NCBI GenBank assembly: GCA_022829145.1
Contig: CM040746.1
Span: 34,546,712 to 34,610,711 of the forward strand
DNA from: Albula goreensis
Lineage: Eukaryota; Chordata; Actinopteri; Albuliformes; Albulidae
DNA: 64,000 nucleotides
Direction: 5' to 3'
Made by a program: the position numbers and the translations under genes. The notes beneath the pieces are model-generated. The model was not told where the DNA came from. It was given only the letters and a program-made list of their open reading frames with translations, and did no database searches. This document shows, one piece after another, positions 21,426 to 33,260 of this stretch (position 1 is the first letter of the stretch; each line of letters opens with the position of its first letter).

Positions 21426-21487
21426 AGCAGAGAGAGAGAGAGAGAGAGAGAAGAGGAGAAAGGGAGTGAAAGAGAGAGCGAGAGAGC
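21426..21487. repeat. Purine-rich AG tract
   Basis: AGAG tandem with GAAGAGGAG variants on the plus strand. Confidence 0.9.
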
Positions 21488-21824
21488 CAATTAAAAACTC
21501 AACTCCTGCCTTGTCAGAGTGTGGGAATGGATGGGCGGCTCAGTTCACCGGAGACTGAGAAAACAAGCCGGCTCACAGTTTACACATGCGGCCATGTTTA
21601 ATTATGAGACAGTGCAGATGTTTACTGACAAAACATTTGGAACTCAGAGACACAATGCCCGTCGATGAGGGCAGGGATGGGGTTTGAGCTGGGAGGCGGG
21701 GGTGGAAGTACTGGGGGGGTGGTTGTGGGTTTATTCGGAGACTGCCAGAATGTGAGTCTATCAATTGAGATGAGTCTAAACCTGTACGGGGGGGGAAGAG
21801 GAGCTCTTGTAATGGGATTTATTG

Positions 21825-22230
21825 CGGTGAAGGCCTGTAATGAATAAGGCTGTTATTGAACTCTGTCCCAGCTGGAGGGGGCTTCTCAAATCCACTTATC
21901 TAGGCCTTGCCATTTTCAAGTGTCACGAAACTCTGGCACCTGAGGGACGGCAAATCGAGAAAACAGCGGGGGAAGTCTGTGACAACCCCCACTCTGCCGA
22001 GAGCGACTTAATGAGAGCGAGATTTTGGTCTCGACAATCACCATTTTGGTAATCACCCAAACATCACAGCGGACTGACTCGGCCTGGTAATTGATTCTGA
22101 TGAATGCCTGAAGTCAGGGAAGATCGATTTAAGCCCTTTGTATTGTCCCCTTAAAGCTGTATTTAAACATTTCGCAAAGTTGCTCAATTAGCTGGTGATA
22201 ATGAATGTGCCTTAATGCTATACATGTCAA
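21825..22230. promoter_or_regulatory. Enhancer-like block
   Basis: Unusually 'clean' sequence: GGATTTATTGCGG (Hox/CDX type, near 21816), GGTAATTGATTCTGATGAATG (near 22085), TCAATTAGCTGG (22184) and preserved CpGs. Looks like a developmental conserved element; needs alignment. Confidence 0.4.
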
Positions 22231-24185
22231 TACTGAGGTGGATCAAAACTCAGGGAAAACTGGCCCACCGTTTAAAAAAATATGAGGAGGGATCTACACT
22301 CCAATTTGCTACAATGTCAATGTTGAATCACGTGATTGCCAAAACCGCTCTCAAAGGCACTTTAAAGTACATTTTTGTATGACTCAAACACAGTTCGGAC
22401 TACAGTTAACAAGCAATATTAAGATCCAATAGGCCTGAGGTAATCGCCTTTAGTGCAGCAGCAATGACTTAGGCTGTCCTCTTATAAAAATTATGAGTAT
22501 ATAAATTACAAACTCTGTAGTAAGTAGTTGGGCGCCAAGCACATATTGTTGTTGTGGGTGTTCTTTTCCTGCTGCTTTCATTTGGTGGTTACACAAACCT
22601 TCGAATATAGTGGGCAGGTTGGGCCCAGAGCAAAAATCTCATTCCCAATATACAGGCCTTTTCAGACAGATCATGATGCTACAGTGGTCAACTAAATAGG
22701 ATTTTTTTTAAAAAATCATTACTAATCATTGGTGTATCAAAGAGCTCTAAAGCAAATATGTGCCTCGCGTTAACAGACATAGATCCAATTACTATCAGCT
22801 GCCACAATATACTAGAATTTTCGGAAAAAAGTAGCACATTAGCAAAAGCATCAACTCTTAATTAGCCACCATGCAGAGATGGAACTTGCCCAGCGTGTAC
22901 AGACTCTCAGTGGCTGGCATTCAGTGTATCAATACTTATTTGAAATTTACTTCAGAAATTATTTGAGTTTTATTAATTATTGGGGAAACAATCAAAAGAC
23001 ATTTCATGAAGTGGTGCGCTTTTCACCATTTGAAACATTTTACCATTTTAACATTTAGTGTTTTTTTATAGACTATTCTTCTCTGAAAATGTTGATGACT
23101 GTCAAGGTAATCCTTTGGATCCAATTTTGAGACGGAATTTTTAATTTAATTTCTTCCCCAGTTTTCCAACCCAAACCAATCGTCTCTGCCACAGCTCCCT
23201 GCTCCAACAAGCTAAGGAAGGGTTAGCTGATCATGTGACCTCCTCTGAGGCAGGTATTGATAATCAATAAGGCATGTACGATATTCACACTGCAGAAAAT
23301 GTCACCAATTACATATTGTCTACATCGCTGAAAGAACATTAAATCAGCCAGGAGTGGCCACCAGAGAGTAATGAGCCTGATGGACCTTGACCGGCTTATT
23401 CCCCCGACTCCCATAGGGGCTTCTGTTGGCAATATCCATATATTTTAATAGCAAATGCCAACTTCATAGTTCACAAGATATTTGCAAAGGTTATAGTTTC
23501 ATGTTTGGACATTTCTTATATCCTCCTCAGCCCTGGATGAGTTGCACATTCTGCATGTGTGATGGTATTGTGGTTTAGCTACTGCTGCAAAGTGCCAGGT
23601 TTGAATGCAGCTAAAACACGTCCTTCATTTCATGCTTTAGGATATGTGATGAATCCATACATCTTTGTATTATGATACCACTGTTTAATATGTTTTAAGT
23701 TAATTCTTTTCTGGACTTTGCACACAAATGGCCCTCTAAATCACAACTCTGTTAGTGATATTAATGAAGCTAATTGTTCACTCCCAGCCTGTGTATGGAG
23801 ATCGCCTTACCTTTTCTGGAGCTGAGGACTACAGTCTCATTGTCCGCAGTCAGAAATAAGCATGTCGAAACTGGCTCTGAGGGAAAAAAGCAAAAAACAC
23901 AAGAGATTGCATTTTACTTTGCTTCAGCACAGCCTACTAACAGCTTGAGTGAAAGACCCACTGTTTCTTTCAGCGGAAATACCCACGGCTCTCCGTCTTA
24001 CATCACGTTGCGTTTCAGATCGGAGAGCACCGACGCAAAACGTTCCCAAGAACCCTGCCCGACTTCCAGAGTGGTATGTGCATTTGCTTTTGTTAGCTCG
24101 GTGGATGGATTTCCTCCGGGTGGGGGGGTGGTGGGTGGGAGGAATTTAGCCTCAGATGTGAGCAGCCACAATTAAAGTCTTCATT
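22231..24185. other. Intron-like sequence with a possible SINE relic
   Basis: No gene supported. At 23565-23620, TGTGGTTTAGCTAC followed by GGTTTGAATGC resembles decayed A and B boxes of a tRNA-derived SINE. At 23356-23383 lies the partner of the CTCF-like sequence at 13277. A G-rich patch lies at 24119-24143. Confidence 0.35.
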
Positions 24186-25160
24186 TTGCTTCTCAAAGCA
24201 GAGATGAGACTCCTACACAGCTGTGGCCAGCGTATCGGAGCTTTGAGTCACCGACCGCAGACCTTGGCCAAACCGAACAAGCCGCACGAGCACTAGCTAG
24301 CCCTCAATCTCCACCGACAAAGCAGCGGTGAGCCAGATATGATCGCGCTGAGAGCCAACGACTGCCTTTCATAGGCAATGAGACCAGGCAATCAACGACC
24401 CCATTGTCCCCCAAAGCTCATCAATCAAACAGGTAACAATGCACACCCAACAAAACCAAAGATCAGAGAACTGAATTATAACATGGATGGGGCGCATTGT
24501 CTTTTGAATTTTCTTTGTTTTAATAAAAAGGTGCGGTGGGCTCAATAGAGGTTGGGAAAACAAGGGATTGAGCCGTCACACTAATGTATTTCAACGAGAG
24601 ACAGAGCTACTTACATATGCAGCTGCAAATTAGGGAACATGAGAGATGGGGGCGAATTAATGGGCCTGATGTGAAATTGATGGGACGGCGCTTTCATGCT
24701 TTGTAACCCTTTCCCACAAAAGGGAAGAGCGCTACCCATCAGCCACTTCCAGGGAGTACAAAACCATATTAGAGCGATGCAAATTAAAAGCTGGGTGATC
24801 TGCAAACTGCGCAGAGAGCAGCAGTAATTACCCCCTTTCTCCAAACATGTGGTTTACTTCTCCAGAATTTGTCACGGCGTTGAGAACGGAGGTGAAGCAA
24901 TTAACTACGGATGTTGTTATGAGTCTGGGACACTCCAAAATAGGAGCACGGACCTTATTCCTAAAGCCGTAAGCCGCTTGCATAAACTTTTCAACCCGCA
25001 TCAACGTAATTAGCATTCTCGTTTGCGCTGGAAGAGCCACTTGTTATTTCTGTGGCACTTGATACAGAAAACATGATGAATTATGAAAAGACGAAATGGA
25101 CGCAGAGCTAAATTGCATAACCCCCGGCCTTATTGTCACACTTGAACAGTGACTCAAATT
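24186..25160. promoter_or_regulatory. Long enhancer-like region, CpG-retaining
   Basis: Nearly 1 kb with balanced composition, many CpGs at 24230-24360 and a series of TAAT, ATGCAAAT and forkhead-like cores: GGCGAATTAATGGG (24652), GCGATGCAAATTAAAAG (24774, an octamer beside a homeodomain core), AGTAATTACC (24823), CGTAATTAGCATTC (25005). Several short frames are present but none looks like protein. This is one of the two best candidates for a conserved enhancer cluster. Confidence 0.45.
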
Positions 25161-25640
25161 TGTTGTTGAGGTCCAAAAAAGACACTGTCAGTGAGATAGA
25201 ACACCCAAATGACACCAATGTCAGAGGTACGGTGCTTCAAGTGAAAAATGGACATGTTAATGGGTGTTTCCATTTTCAAAAGACATAAAAACAAACACAA
25301 ACACACATTATAACTGATAAATTATACTTGCAGCCTCAATTGTCAGACTAATAATTATGAGTCTGAAATCCTACTGTCTGCACTGCAGGATTATGTGGAT
25401 ACTGCAGCTCAATCCAATAGCCAGTTACTACTTTGTTACTAAAAGAGTGAAAAATCAAGATCTTGTGCTGAACATATGATCTTTGAGTGGCTATTCAGAA
25501 TTATACGCTGCTCCACTGAAGCGAATTCATCCTCGGAAATCTGAGGGTCAAACAAGCAGCCATTGACAAAGAGATCAATATGTGTTTTCCAGAAGCTCAA
25601 TCAGGGGTTGAACATCTGGAATGGGGACTGTACCCTATGC
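25161..25640. other. Intron-like sequence
   Basis: No feature recognised. Confidence 0.45.
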
Positions 25641-25644
25641 AATT

Positions 25645-25740
25645 CACACATGAATATGAAAACATATGTATGAATGTATGCATGCATCTATTCATGCATA
25701 GAACAGAACTGAATATGCATACATATGCATACTATGCAGA
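25645..25740. repeat. ATGCAT/ATATG-rich tract
   Basis: Dense ATGCAT, ATGAATATG and ATATGCATAC words over about 95 bp, palindrome-rich and matching the POU dimer type ATGCATATGCAT by composition. May be a decayed simple repeat instead of a binding cluster. Confidence 0.5.
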
Positions 25741-26262
25741 AACGCAACACGCGCACACACACAAAAGTTAAAAAGTGTTCTAATGGCACTTTAATCTGTA
25801 TACTTCAGTCCCAAGAATGAGACATTTGCCTGGAGTAAAATCAATTTCCTTTGATAGGATAAACTTAATTGATGACTTCTTCAAAACAAACAGGACAGAG
25901 GCAGCTTTTTGACAAGTCCAATTTCGCCGGCCTGCAGGGACGAGTGACACACTGTCTGTGCCTCTCTCTTTCCGGACCCTTCTGCTTCCCAAAAGTGAAT
26001 GCAAATCAATTGGGGTGCTGACTGAGAGCTTAGAGACACTGATTGCTTGGGGACATGGGGAGTTGTCAGAGGAAAATGAGAGGTCATTTCCACTACAATC
26101 CTGCCTTTTTTCAGATAACAATCAGACTACAGTGGCATGTATGAAATCACCTGAATCCTTTCAGCCTGGTGCCCAGGCTGTGTCCCAGTTAACCTTTCTC
26201 CTGAGAAATAAGCTGCCTGCCTTCCTATCTGTCACAAGCATGTATAATTACCATCATACACC

Positions 26263-26685
26263 TGCACAATCACACACACATACAAACACTCTCACTCATA
26301 CACTCACACGCACGCAATCACTCACACTCTCACAAATTCACACTCAGTCACTCACTAACACTCTCACTCGTACAGTCACTCACTCACACACACACAAAAA
26401 CACACACGCACTAACAAACACAATCGCTCACACACTCCCAAGCTCAAACTCACCCAAACACACACTCACTCACTCACCCAATCACACTCTTACATCCTCA
26501 TTCTCTCACTCATATTCACTCACTCACTCTCACACCCAATCACACTCTCACATCCTCATGCTCTCACTCATATTCACTCACATCCTCATGCTCACTCAAT
26601 CACACACTCATGCAATCACACTCCCACATCCTCATGCTCTCACTCATACTCACATGCTCACTCACACAGACACTCACACATTCCA
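26263..26685. repeat. CACT/CACA-rich array with longer unit
   Basis: Interrupted CACT/CACA tract. A compound unit starting CAATCACACTC and containing ACATCCTCAT..CTCTCACTCAT recurs at about 26479, 26537 and 26613. The 306-codon plus frame over 25958-26878 owes its length to this array and translates as Thr-His-Ser repeats, so it is not a gene. Confidence 0.92.
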
Positions 26686-26699
26686 CCATGCGAGTCTGT

Positions 26700-27419
26700 G
26701 GGAGGCTTCAGGCCAAATCAATGATATCCATGGAAATGCTTTAAATTCCATCCTCTTTGCAGACAAAACAACTGAAAAAGAAACTATGCTTACTGCCTTA
26801 AGTTCATGTGCGGTCAACATAATTTTCCATATTCAGTGCTGGGGAGCAGGATTAGTTTTTTATACAAAGACACCATAAGTGTCGCTTTTGCCCAAGAGAA
26901 GTAAATGAACAATCACGTGTACGTTTGAAAACTGTGATCTGCGTCTTTGTTTTGGCTAAGCCAGGAGGAATTATGGTGCGTCATCCACTGGTTAAAAAAA
27001 TTAAATAAACAAAGTGGGCCAGGAATGGACAGAATGTTGTTTATGTCTGTTGCGATTTTAAAAATATTACTTTTTTGGCAGCGTGACAATAACCCAGGGT
27101 CCAAAGACAACAGCCTCTGTTCCAAACCTCTGCCACGGGCTAACGTCTCAACTGTGGTGGGCGTTAAGGCTCGCTCTGGTCAGCTGACGAAAGGCTCGCC
27201 ATAGAGACAGAGCAGCATCCTCTGCCACAGTTTCCATGACAACGGGGAGGCACTGAGGGGCTTGGACGGGCGTTTGTCCCTGCGTAGCAGTCTGTTCTGC
27301 TGAAAGGGGGGGTGAGGGGGAAGTAGGGGTATTTTGGGGTGGAGGTGGTGGGACAAGCTGTCCCTCAAGGGTTCACCACTTCTGCCTGGTCTGGTGTGAG
27401 TGCACTCAAATCACAAACG
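26700..27419. other. Intron-like sequence
   Basis: No supported gene. The 27230-27370 part is G-rich (GGGGGGGTGAGGGGG). Confidence 0.4.
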
Positions 27420-28145
27420 TGACCTGTTCTGACCCCTGCCTCTCCATACTTCATCCCACTGGCAAATACAGGAGGAAAGTGTGGATGAGTTAATTGCCAG
27501 GGAATTGGCATTGTGCTTTGATATTAAGGGAGGTGACAGCAACCCCCACCCCCCCGAGGCCTCTCCAAGCCTCCGCATCCATCTTTCTGACAGTAATGTA
27601 CCCTGTGTCTGATGAGTTGAAGGCCAGACTGATTACTTGGATCACGGATGAATTATGGTCTGCACCAGTGACGCTGACACAAAGAACATACCAAATATTT
27701 TCACAAAGTTTATTTAGCACTCAAACAATTTCCGAACCATTGCCGATAATGGCACACGCAATCCTACCCTGGGCTTTAAGTTATTGTGAAAAGTGATTTT
27801 TTATTTATTTTGCTCTTTGCTCTGTGCGGGGCTAGGCACCTCTTCAAAACCCCTTACGCTGCGAGAATCTGATCGTGTGCTGAAAACTCCTCGCTGAACA
27901 TTCACCCGCGTTTGTTGATGTGGGCATCTGGAAAAGCCGCTCTGAATGTCTCGAAGCATTTAGCACTTGTTAGAGCGTGAATTAAATTGTGCTGAACGTA
28001 AACAGGAAGATCAAGCCCGGGCCTGGATGTAATCAACACGGATGACTCAGTGCGGCAAGCGTAATGGGATAAGGACATCATGGCGGTCTGTGAAACGAGC
28101 TAATCTACGTGGCTAATAACGGCAGGAACGCTTGATAACCAGCAG
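27420..28145. promoter_or_regulatory. Enhancer-like blocks
   Basis: Two stretches (27420-27780 and 27850-28145) look preserved: GAGTTAATTGCCAGGG (27487), CATTGCCGATAATGGC (27739), GCGTGAATTAAATTGTG (27975), GATGACTCAG (AP-1 type, 28041), GCGTAATGGGATAAGG (28058). They are separated by a T-rich gap. No protein signal. Confidence 0.4.
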
Positions 28146-28154
28146 CTACTGCAG

Positions 28155-28330
28155 CGGAGTTAGACTCCAGTCCTGGAGGATAGTGATGTCTGCTGGTTCT
28201 CAGTGAGTTTCAAACGTATAATTTAAGTGATTGATTGGCTAAAGAGTAACCAATCACAGCAGCTGCTGTTAAAAAAAGAAACTGAAATAAAATAGCTCCA
28301 GGCACTCCTGGCAAACATAAGAAACAAAGT
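28155..28330. mobile_element. hAT-like palindromic element
   Basis: ACTCCAGTCCTGGAGGATAG at the left and TAGCTCCAGGCACTCCTGG at the right are inverted relative to each other, and the centre has GATTGATTGGCTAAAGAGTAACC. This is the layout of the common fish 'CCTGGTCCTGGAGAGCC' non-autonomous elements, and it matches the element at 42870-43070. Old copy, no target duplication found. Confidence 0.6.
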
Positions 28331-28424
28331 TTGAATCTTAAACAGCCTTTTGCTCACCAACTTAAATTACTGAGCATCAGAATATATACAGATGTATTAC
28401 CGGGTGATGTTTAAAAAGTGGGGA

Positions 28425-28530
28425 AGAGTAAATTACTCTGGTTGAATGTTATTGCCAAAAATATGTATTGATATAACAGAGTAAATTGCTCTGGTTGAAT
28501 GTACCTGCCAAAATTATGTATTGATATAAC
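28425..28530 (+). repeat. Tandem duplication of 53 bp
   Basis: Two head-to-tail 53-bp copies (28425-28477 and 28478-28530), each starting AGAGTAAATT and ending ATGTATTGATATAAC, with about six differences. No gap between copies. Confidence 0.95.
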
Positions 28531-28539
28531 ATTCAATCC

Positions 28540-29200
28540 AGCTTCCCTGGTGCGTGTCACATCTTTTTTGACCAAGACATCGAATATCTCTTCTGGCCCG
28601 CATCCACGAACACTTTGATTAATGTAACCGGGTGTGTGTCACCTGCTGCCCATTTCTCTGAGTTACGACAGACAACTTTTCAAAGCTGCCACTGCAGCAT
28701 ATACATTTTTATGAGGTCTATGGCAACACAAAGGCCCGGTAGCTATATGAAGGCAAAATCTGCTGGCAACTCTTTCATGGTGGCCATGGCAACAACCAAG
28801 TGAAGAAGAGAGGAAAAAATACACCCCAGATAACAAGGGCCATGCCATCAGCCAGACGGACAAGTCATTTACAATGTAGGTGGCTGCACTCATGTTAACT
28901 CCAACAATGCATGCTTAGAGTGAAGAAAAACGGTCATTTCACACCCACGGGTCCTCACACAGGGATTCAGAAAGCTTGGCGCTTTTGTAACGTTTCAGTT
29001 TTTTAATAATAAACATTGCCTTGGTGTTAACGACAGCATGTGCCCTCGATTTCAATTTCTTGGCCAAGGCTACAATTAACAATAACACAATGACAATGCA
29101 GACTGAAGTGACTCACTGCCTACGAGGATCATCTAACCTGTTATAGCAGAGATTACTGCAAAGCCATCAAAGGTGAGGCTATGAGACAACATGAAACCCA
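28540..29200. other. Intron-like sequence with an RFX-like site
   Basis: TGGCCATGGCAAC at 28781-28793 is one change away from the palindromic RFX X-box. No gene supported. Confidence 0.4.
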
Positions 29201-29480
29201 TTTTCATATTATACACAAGTTTAATGAGCCCCGAGGACTCAGTCTGAAAGGCGGTTACTCCCCTGACTTTGAAATTCCACGGTCAATATCCGACGGCGTA
29301 GGTGGAAATTCATAAAGCAACTCTGATTCAAAGGGCGATTTTCCTTCAGATTCTAAGCGTGCGATTTTCCTTCGGATTCTAGGCTCCGCTGCCCCCTTTA
29401 ATTAAACAGCGAGATCAATATCTCTATAAATACACCCCTTCAGAGAGAGTCGACCTGCTTGTTCACGGACACTGGCTAAA
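29200..29480. promoter_or_regulatory. Enhancer-like block with a 26-bp tandem
   Basis: Contains preserved CpGs (ATATCCGACGGCG near 29287), CCTTTAATTAAACAGCG (29395) and two adjacent 26-bp copies of GCGATTTTCCTTC..GATTCTA (29335-29360, 29361-29386) that differ at four positions. Confidence 0.4.
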
Positions 29481-32400
29481 AGAGGGATTTGAGGCTGATC
29501 CAAATGTCTGTATACAGGAGCCTGAACATGTGCCTGTCACTGAGAAATAAAACTAAAGACGTCAATCTCCAAAATGAACTGGGTTTTGGGTGAGATTTAA
29601 TAGGCTAAGCTGTGGGAGCTGGTCCTTGTATGAGCAGTTACATGACTGTGAGGTGCCCAGAAAGAAGACAACAGATAACAGAGAACTGCATAACATGTAT
29701 TTTGACATTTGCACATAGATAGCACTGCAGATGCTCAACTGATCAGGAGGATTACTATGGCCAAATGTACCTGTTAACTCAATGCGGAAACTGTAAATTC
29801 AATACATATAATAAAAAAAACAAATAAATAAACAATTACAATGTAAAACTGCTAATGAAGGGAGAACACGCTGCTTGTAGAAGTCTTTCTCAGCATTGAA
29901 CAATAAATAGAAAATACTCTGGTCTAAAGTCTGGCTAATTAAAAAAAACTTTAACATTACTTACATATTGATGTTTGCTTTTGCCAGTTACATAAAAATC
30001 ACTGAACTAAATAAGGCAATTAATTTTAGTCTGAACCCAGCACTGGAGCTTACCACTGTTAAAGTAAATTAAGAAGGTAACTGAGCATTTCCTATGCTGT
30101 AATTCAGAATGAGGTCCATTATCTGTGCAACTACAATAAAATGAATTTTCAACTTGGCTGTTTTTGTAAAGAGGGCTTCTAATCAGTACATCTCAAACAC
30201 AATGTGAATTCATTACTTTAAGACGATTTCCAAAAAAGCGCAGGGCCATATTGCACCATAAATCCACCCTGTGCGACAGTGCCTTTTGAGCCTGCTAACC
30301 AATGACGCATAATTCAACATGCCTCACAGTGATCCATCCTAATTAGAGATTAAAGAGCATTATTGCTTGCCATTGTTCAGTGATTTCAGGACATGTGTAA
30401 ACTAAAGACGAGACAAACGAGAGGGATGGCAGAGAAAGAGAGAGAGAGCGGTTTACGGGGGGCGGGGGAAGGAAAAACGGCACAATTTCCAAACAATTCT
30501 CCTCTACTTGCACAGGACACATGCTTCGTTTCACAATCACTGCCTTCAAAATGGATGATATTCCAAACACAGAGGAGAACAATACTTCCTTTCTGGGGAG
30601 GTTCAATCAGGGCACGACATAAAAAGCACAACCGCCACAATGAGAATTTTTCATGGACCGTTACTTCAACACTTGGGAAGGAGCAGGCATATTTCTTGTC
30701 ATGTATGCTGTCACCACTCATAAACTGAAGCAGTATTTCACATTTATATGAGGTGGCACTCCTGCAAACTAGTGCAAACATTTCGAGAGCACCAGGAACT
30801 ACCATTGTGAGAGGCGGGCTCTTCAATTTTCTTTTTTCTTTTAATTGAATCGTCTGTTTTCTTGGGGGGGTGAGGTGAATTCTGACAATTCCAAGCAAAA
30901 ACAATGATTAATCAGTCTGAGAATTGCACACGTTCATTAGCTGCCGACAGTGCCAGGAGGAGTCTTGAAATTGAATATTAGACCCCGACAGGCAGCCTGA
31001 AGCAGCAGGATCCCAGAAAAACACCCCCCTCCCCACCCACCCCATCCCTCATCTCACATGTTCCTGCTGCTGGGACAGCGAGCATGGCTGCAAACGTGTG
31101 GCTCCACACTGCCACTCAGGCCACCGATACCGAAAGTTACACCCCACATAGTTACCTGCATGTGCACGCTTGTGTGTGAGTGTGTGTGTGTGTGTGTGTA
31201 CACACACATGTGTTTGTGTGTGGGCGGGTGCCCCCCAGCTAATTATAGCATCCACAGAACCTGCTGGAAATGCATCTGACCCATTGAGTGACCCACAGAG
31301 TCACCTTCTGCATTGTCCAAAGCGACAGACTGTAGTATATTTCGCTTCTGCGAAACTGTCTCTCTCAATTCTTGCAAGAATTGCCTGGCCTACAAACACT
31401 CAGTAATTTTCTCTGCACAATATGGAACTCAGGGCTCATAACCAGTTGATAATCTTGCTTTTACTGCCGTATCTGTGAGCTGCACCAATATACTGCCACT
31501 AGATTTATCATTTCATTTTCATTTCATTCATCATAATATTCCCAAACCTACCACATAATGTAAACATACAGCAAGCTCAGACCAGGCTAGTTGTAAACAA
31601 AATTATCATTTATAAATAAAAATGATGGTATCCGTCTTTAAACTACATATTATTTATGCAATACTTAAACTCCATAACATGTCTGTGTACTAAGATTAAA
31701 GACTAAATCCTGTCAACCTCTCAAGTAAAGCTATAGTTGCAGCCCACAACTGTGGGTGGTAAGCACAAATATTGTTGGAACAAAACCTTCTTAAACATAC
31801 AAAATCTCAAAGTCAGTACACACCTTAAGCCAAGTTCTAACTTCTTACCAAACATGAGAATGAAGGGGGGAGGTTGAGGGGGTTAAAAGTTGCTTCACCA
31901 TCATTATCCTATGGAAGAGGAAACAGTGCGCTGCAGACAGGAAGCCGACGTCCTACACCATCTCACTGAGCCCAAGCTGAAAAAACACCAATGAGCGCCC
32001 ACTGTTTTTTAAGAGACTCCTTGTCTGAATGGCACACTGAGTGACATTTTAAAGGCAGGCCTGTCTACTGTGGAGACTGCCTCAGCTGCTGACAGACACC
32101 TGACATCCTTATGAGGGGGTGGGGTGGGGTGGGGGGCTTCCACCCGGAAAATTCTAGACATCTGAGCCGGGCCTCTGGTCTGAGTTCTAATGGATACTCC
32201 CTCAGTAAACAAAGGATGTGAAAAACAAGGCAGGGGATGGATACTGAGGCACAACTGGGCTCCCAGACGAGAGGCAGACTGAGTGACAGGGCTGAGGAAG
32301 CACAGACAGGTTTTAAACTACCCCCATCACATGCAACATGATGTTACCCCTTCAACTGATCGCATCGTAGGGTACGCAGCTACTGTTCCAAACGCAAACA

Positions 32401-32935
32401 GTACTTTCCATATGAATATTTCATATATATATTTCCAACCGCTGTTTCATAAGCAATCCATTGATTCAATATGAGTACACCACATGTATTCCCAATTCCA
32501 TTTGTATTACATATAAATAGAAATTGCAATTTCTCCATTTACTTCATTGTCAATACCATGATTTATAGTGACACTAACCTGAGTCATTGAAAAATCATTT
32601 TTTATTGGCGCACATTAAATTTAATGGCATATCCTATGCAAGCTGGCTCTCTAAGGACACACTCAACTCAGATTGTTTAAGTTTTGTCCCTTATACTAGA
32701 AGCAAGTGACAATCACCCATTTTGCAGATCTTTGCTGAACCAACAGTTTAACCGATGAAGTGGTCCACCATGTCCCACCTCAAAAGCTGCTAAAACAAAC
32801 CACCAAGAATCAACTTTCTGGGAGAAGCACTTCCAGCATTGTTGCTCATATTTCACCTGCTCCATGACAAGCATCCCAGCAATGCAGCCACTTGCTTTTG
32901 CAGTTGTTTCCTCCCTTGCAAACAATGCCCTGTAA
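29481..32935. other. Intron-like sequence, no gene seen
   Basis: Contains GA-rich DNA at 30430-30450, a short GT tract at 31168-31225 and a G-rich stretch at 32113-32137. The 172-codon minus frame at 30386-30904 has no domain, start context or splice signal and is rejected. Confidence 0.45.
31168..31225. repeat. GT/CA microsatellite, palindromic centre
   Basis: GT for about 30 bp that turns into ACACACAC at 31201 and back into GTGT, so the tract can fold on itself. Confidence 0.9.
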
Positions 32936-32939
32936 CTTT

Positions 32940-33260
32940 GGAGAGGGGCATCTGACGCAGCACATGCGCCTGTCAGGGAGGCCAGAATAGTGTAATAATT
33001 GGCGGCGGAGCCAGAGGCGACAGCTCTCGGCAGGATAAATGATAGATTACGCTGTCAGCTGTAATCTTTCGGCTAACAATATCAGAGGAGCGTTTGATAG
33101 GCCTGTCACATTCCTCCTCTGACAGTATCGTCAGTCTCATTAAACAAAATGCCATGAGTTTCGGGGGTCGAACGCAGACAGTTGCATCTCATTATGGAGA
33201 CAAATAAAGCACATTTCAGTTTGAAACATTCCCACCGCATTGACTGTTGAGCTCTTTACC
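32940..33260. promoter_or_regulatory. Enhancer-like block with MEIS-type cores
   Basis: GATAAATGATAGATTACG (33031) and repeated TGTCA/TGACA cores (CTGTCAGCTG 33053, CTGTCAC 33102, CTGACAG 33119), plus CATTAAACAAAATG (33137). TGACA is the MEIS/TGIF half-site. GC and CpG are higher than in the flanks. Confidence 0.4.

Noticed and set aside
25958-26878. Plus-strand frame of 306 codons, the longest in the window
   Set aside because: Most of it translates the CACT/CACA array (Thr-His-Ser-Leu). The flanks show no known domain or splice sites.
30386-30904. Minus frame of 172 codons
   Set aside because: No recognisable domain, no start context or splice sites, biased by A/T-rich and GA-rich DNA.
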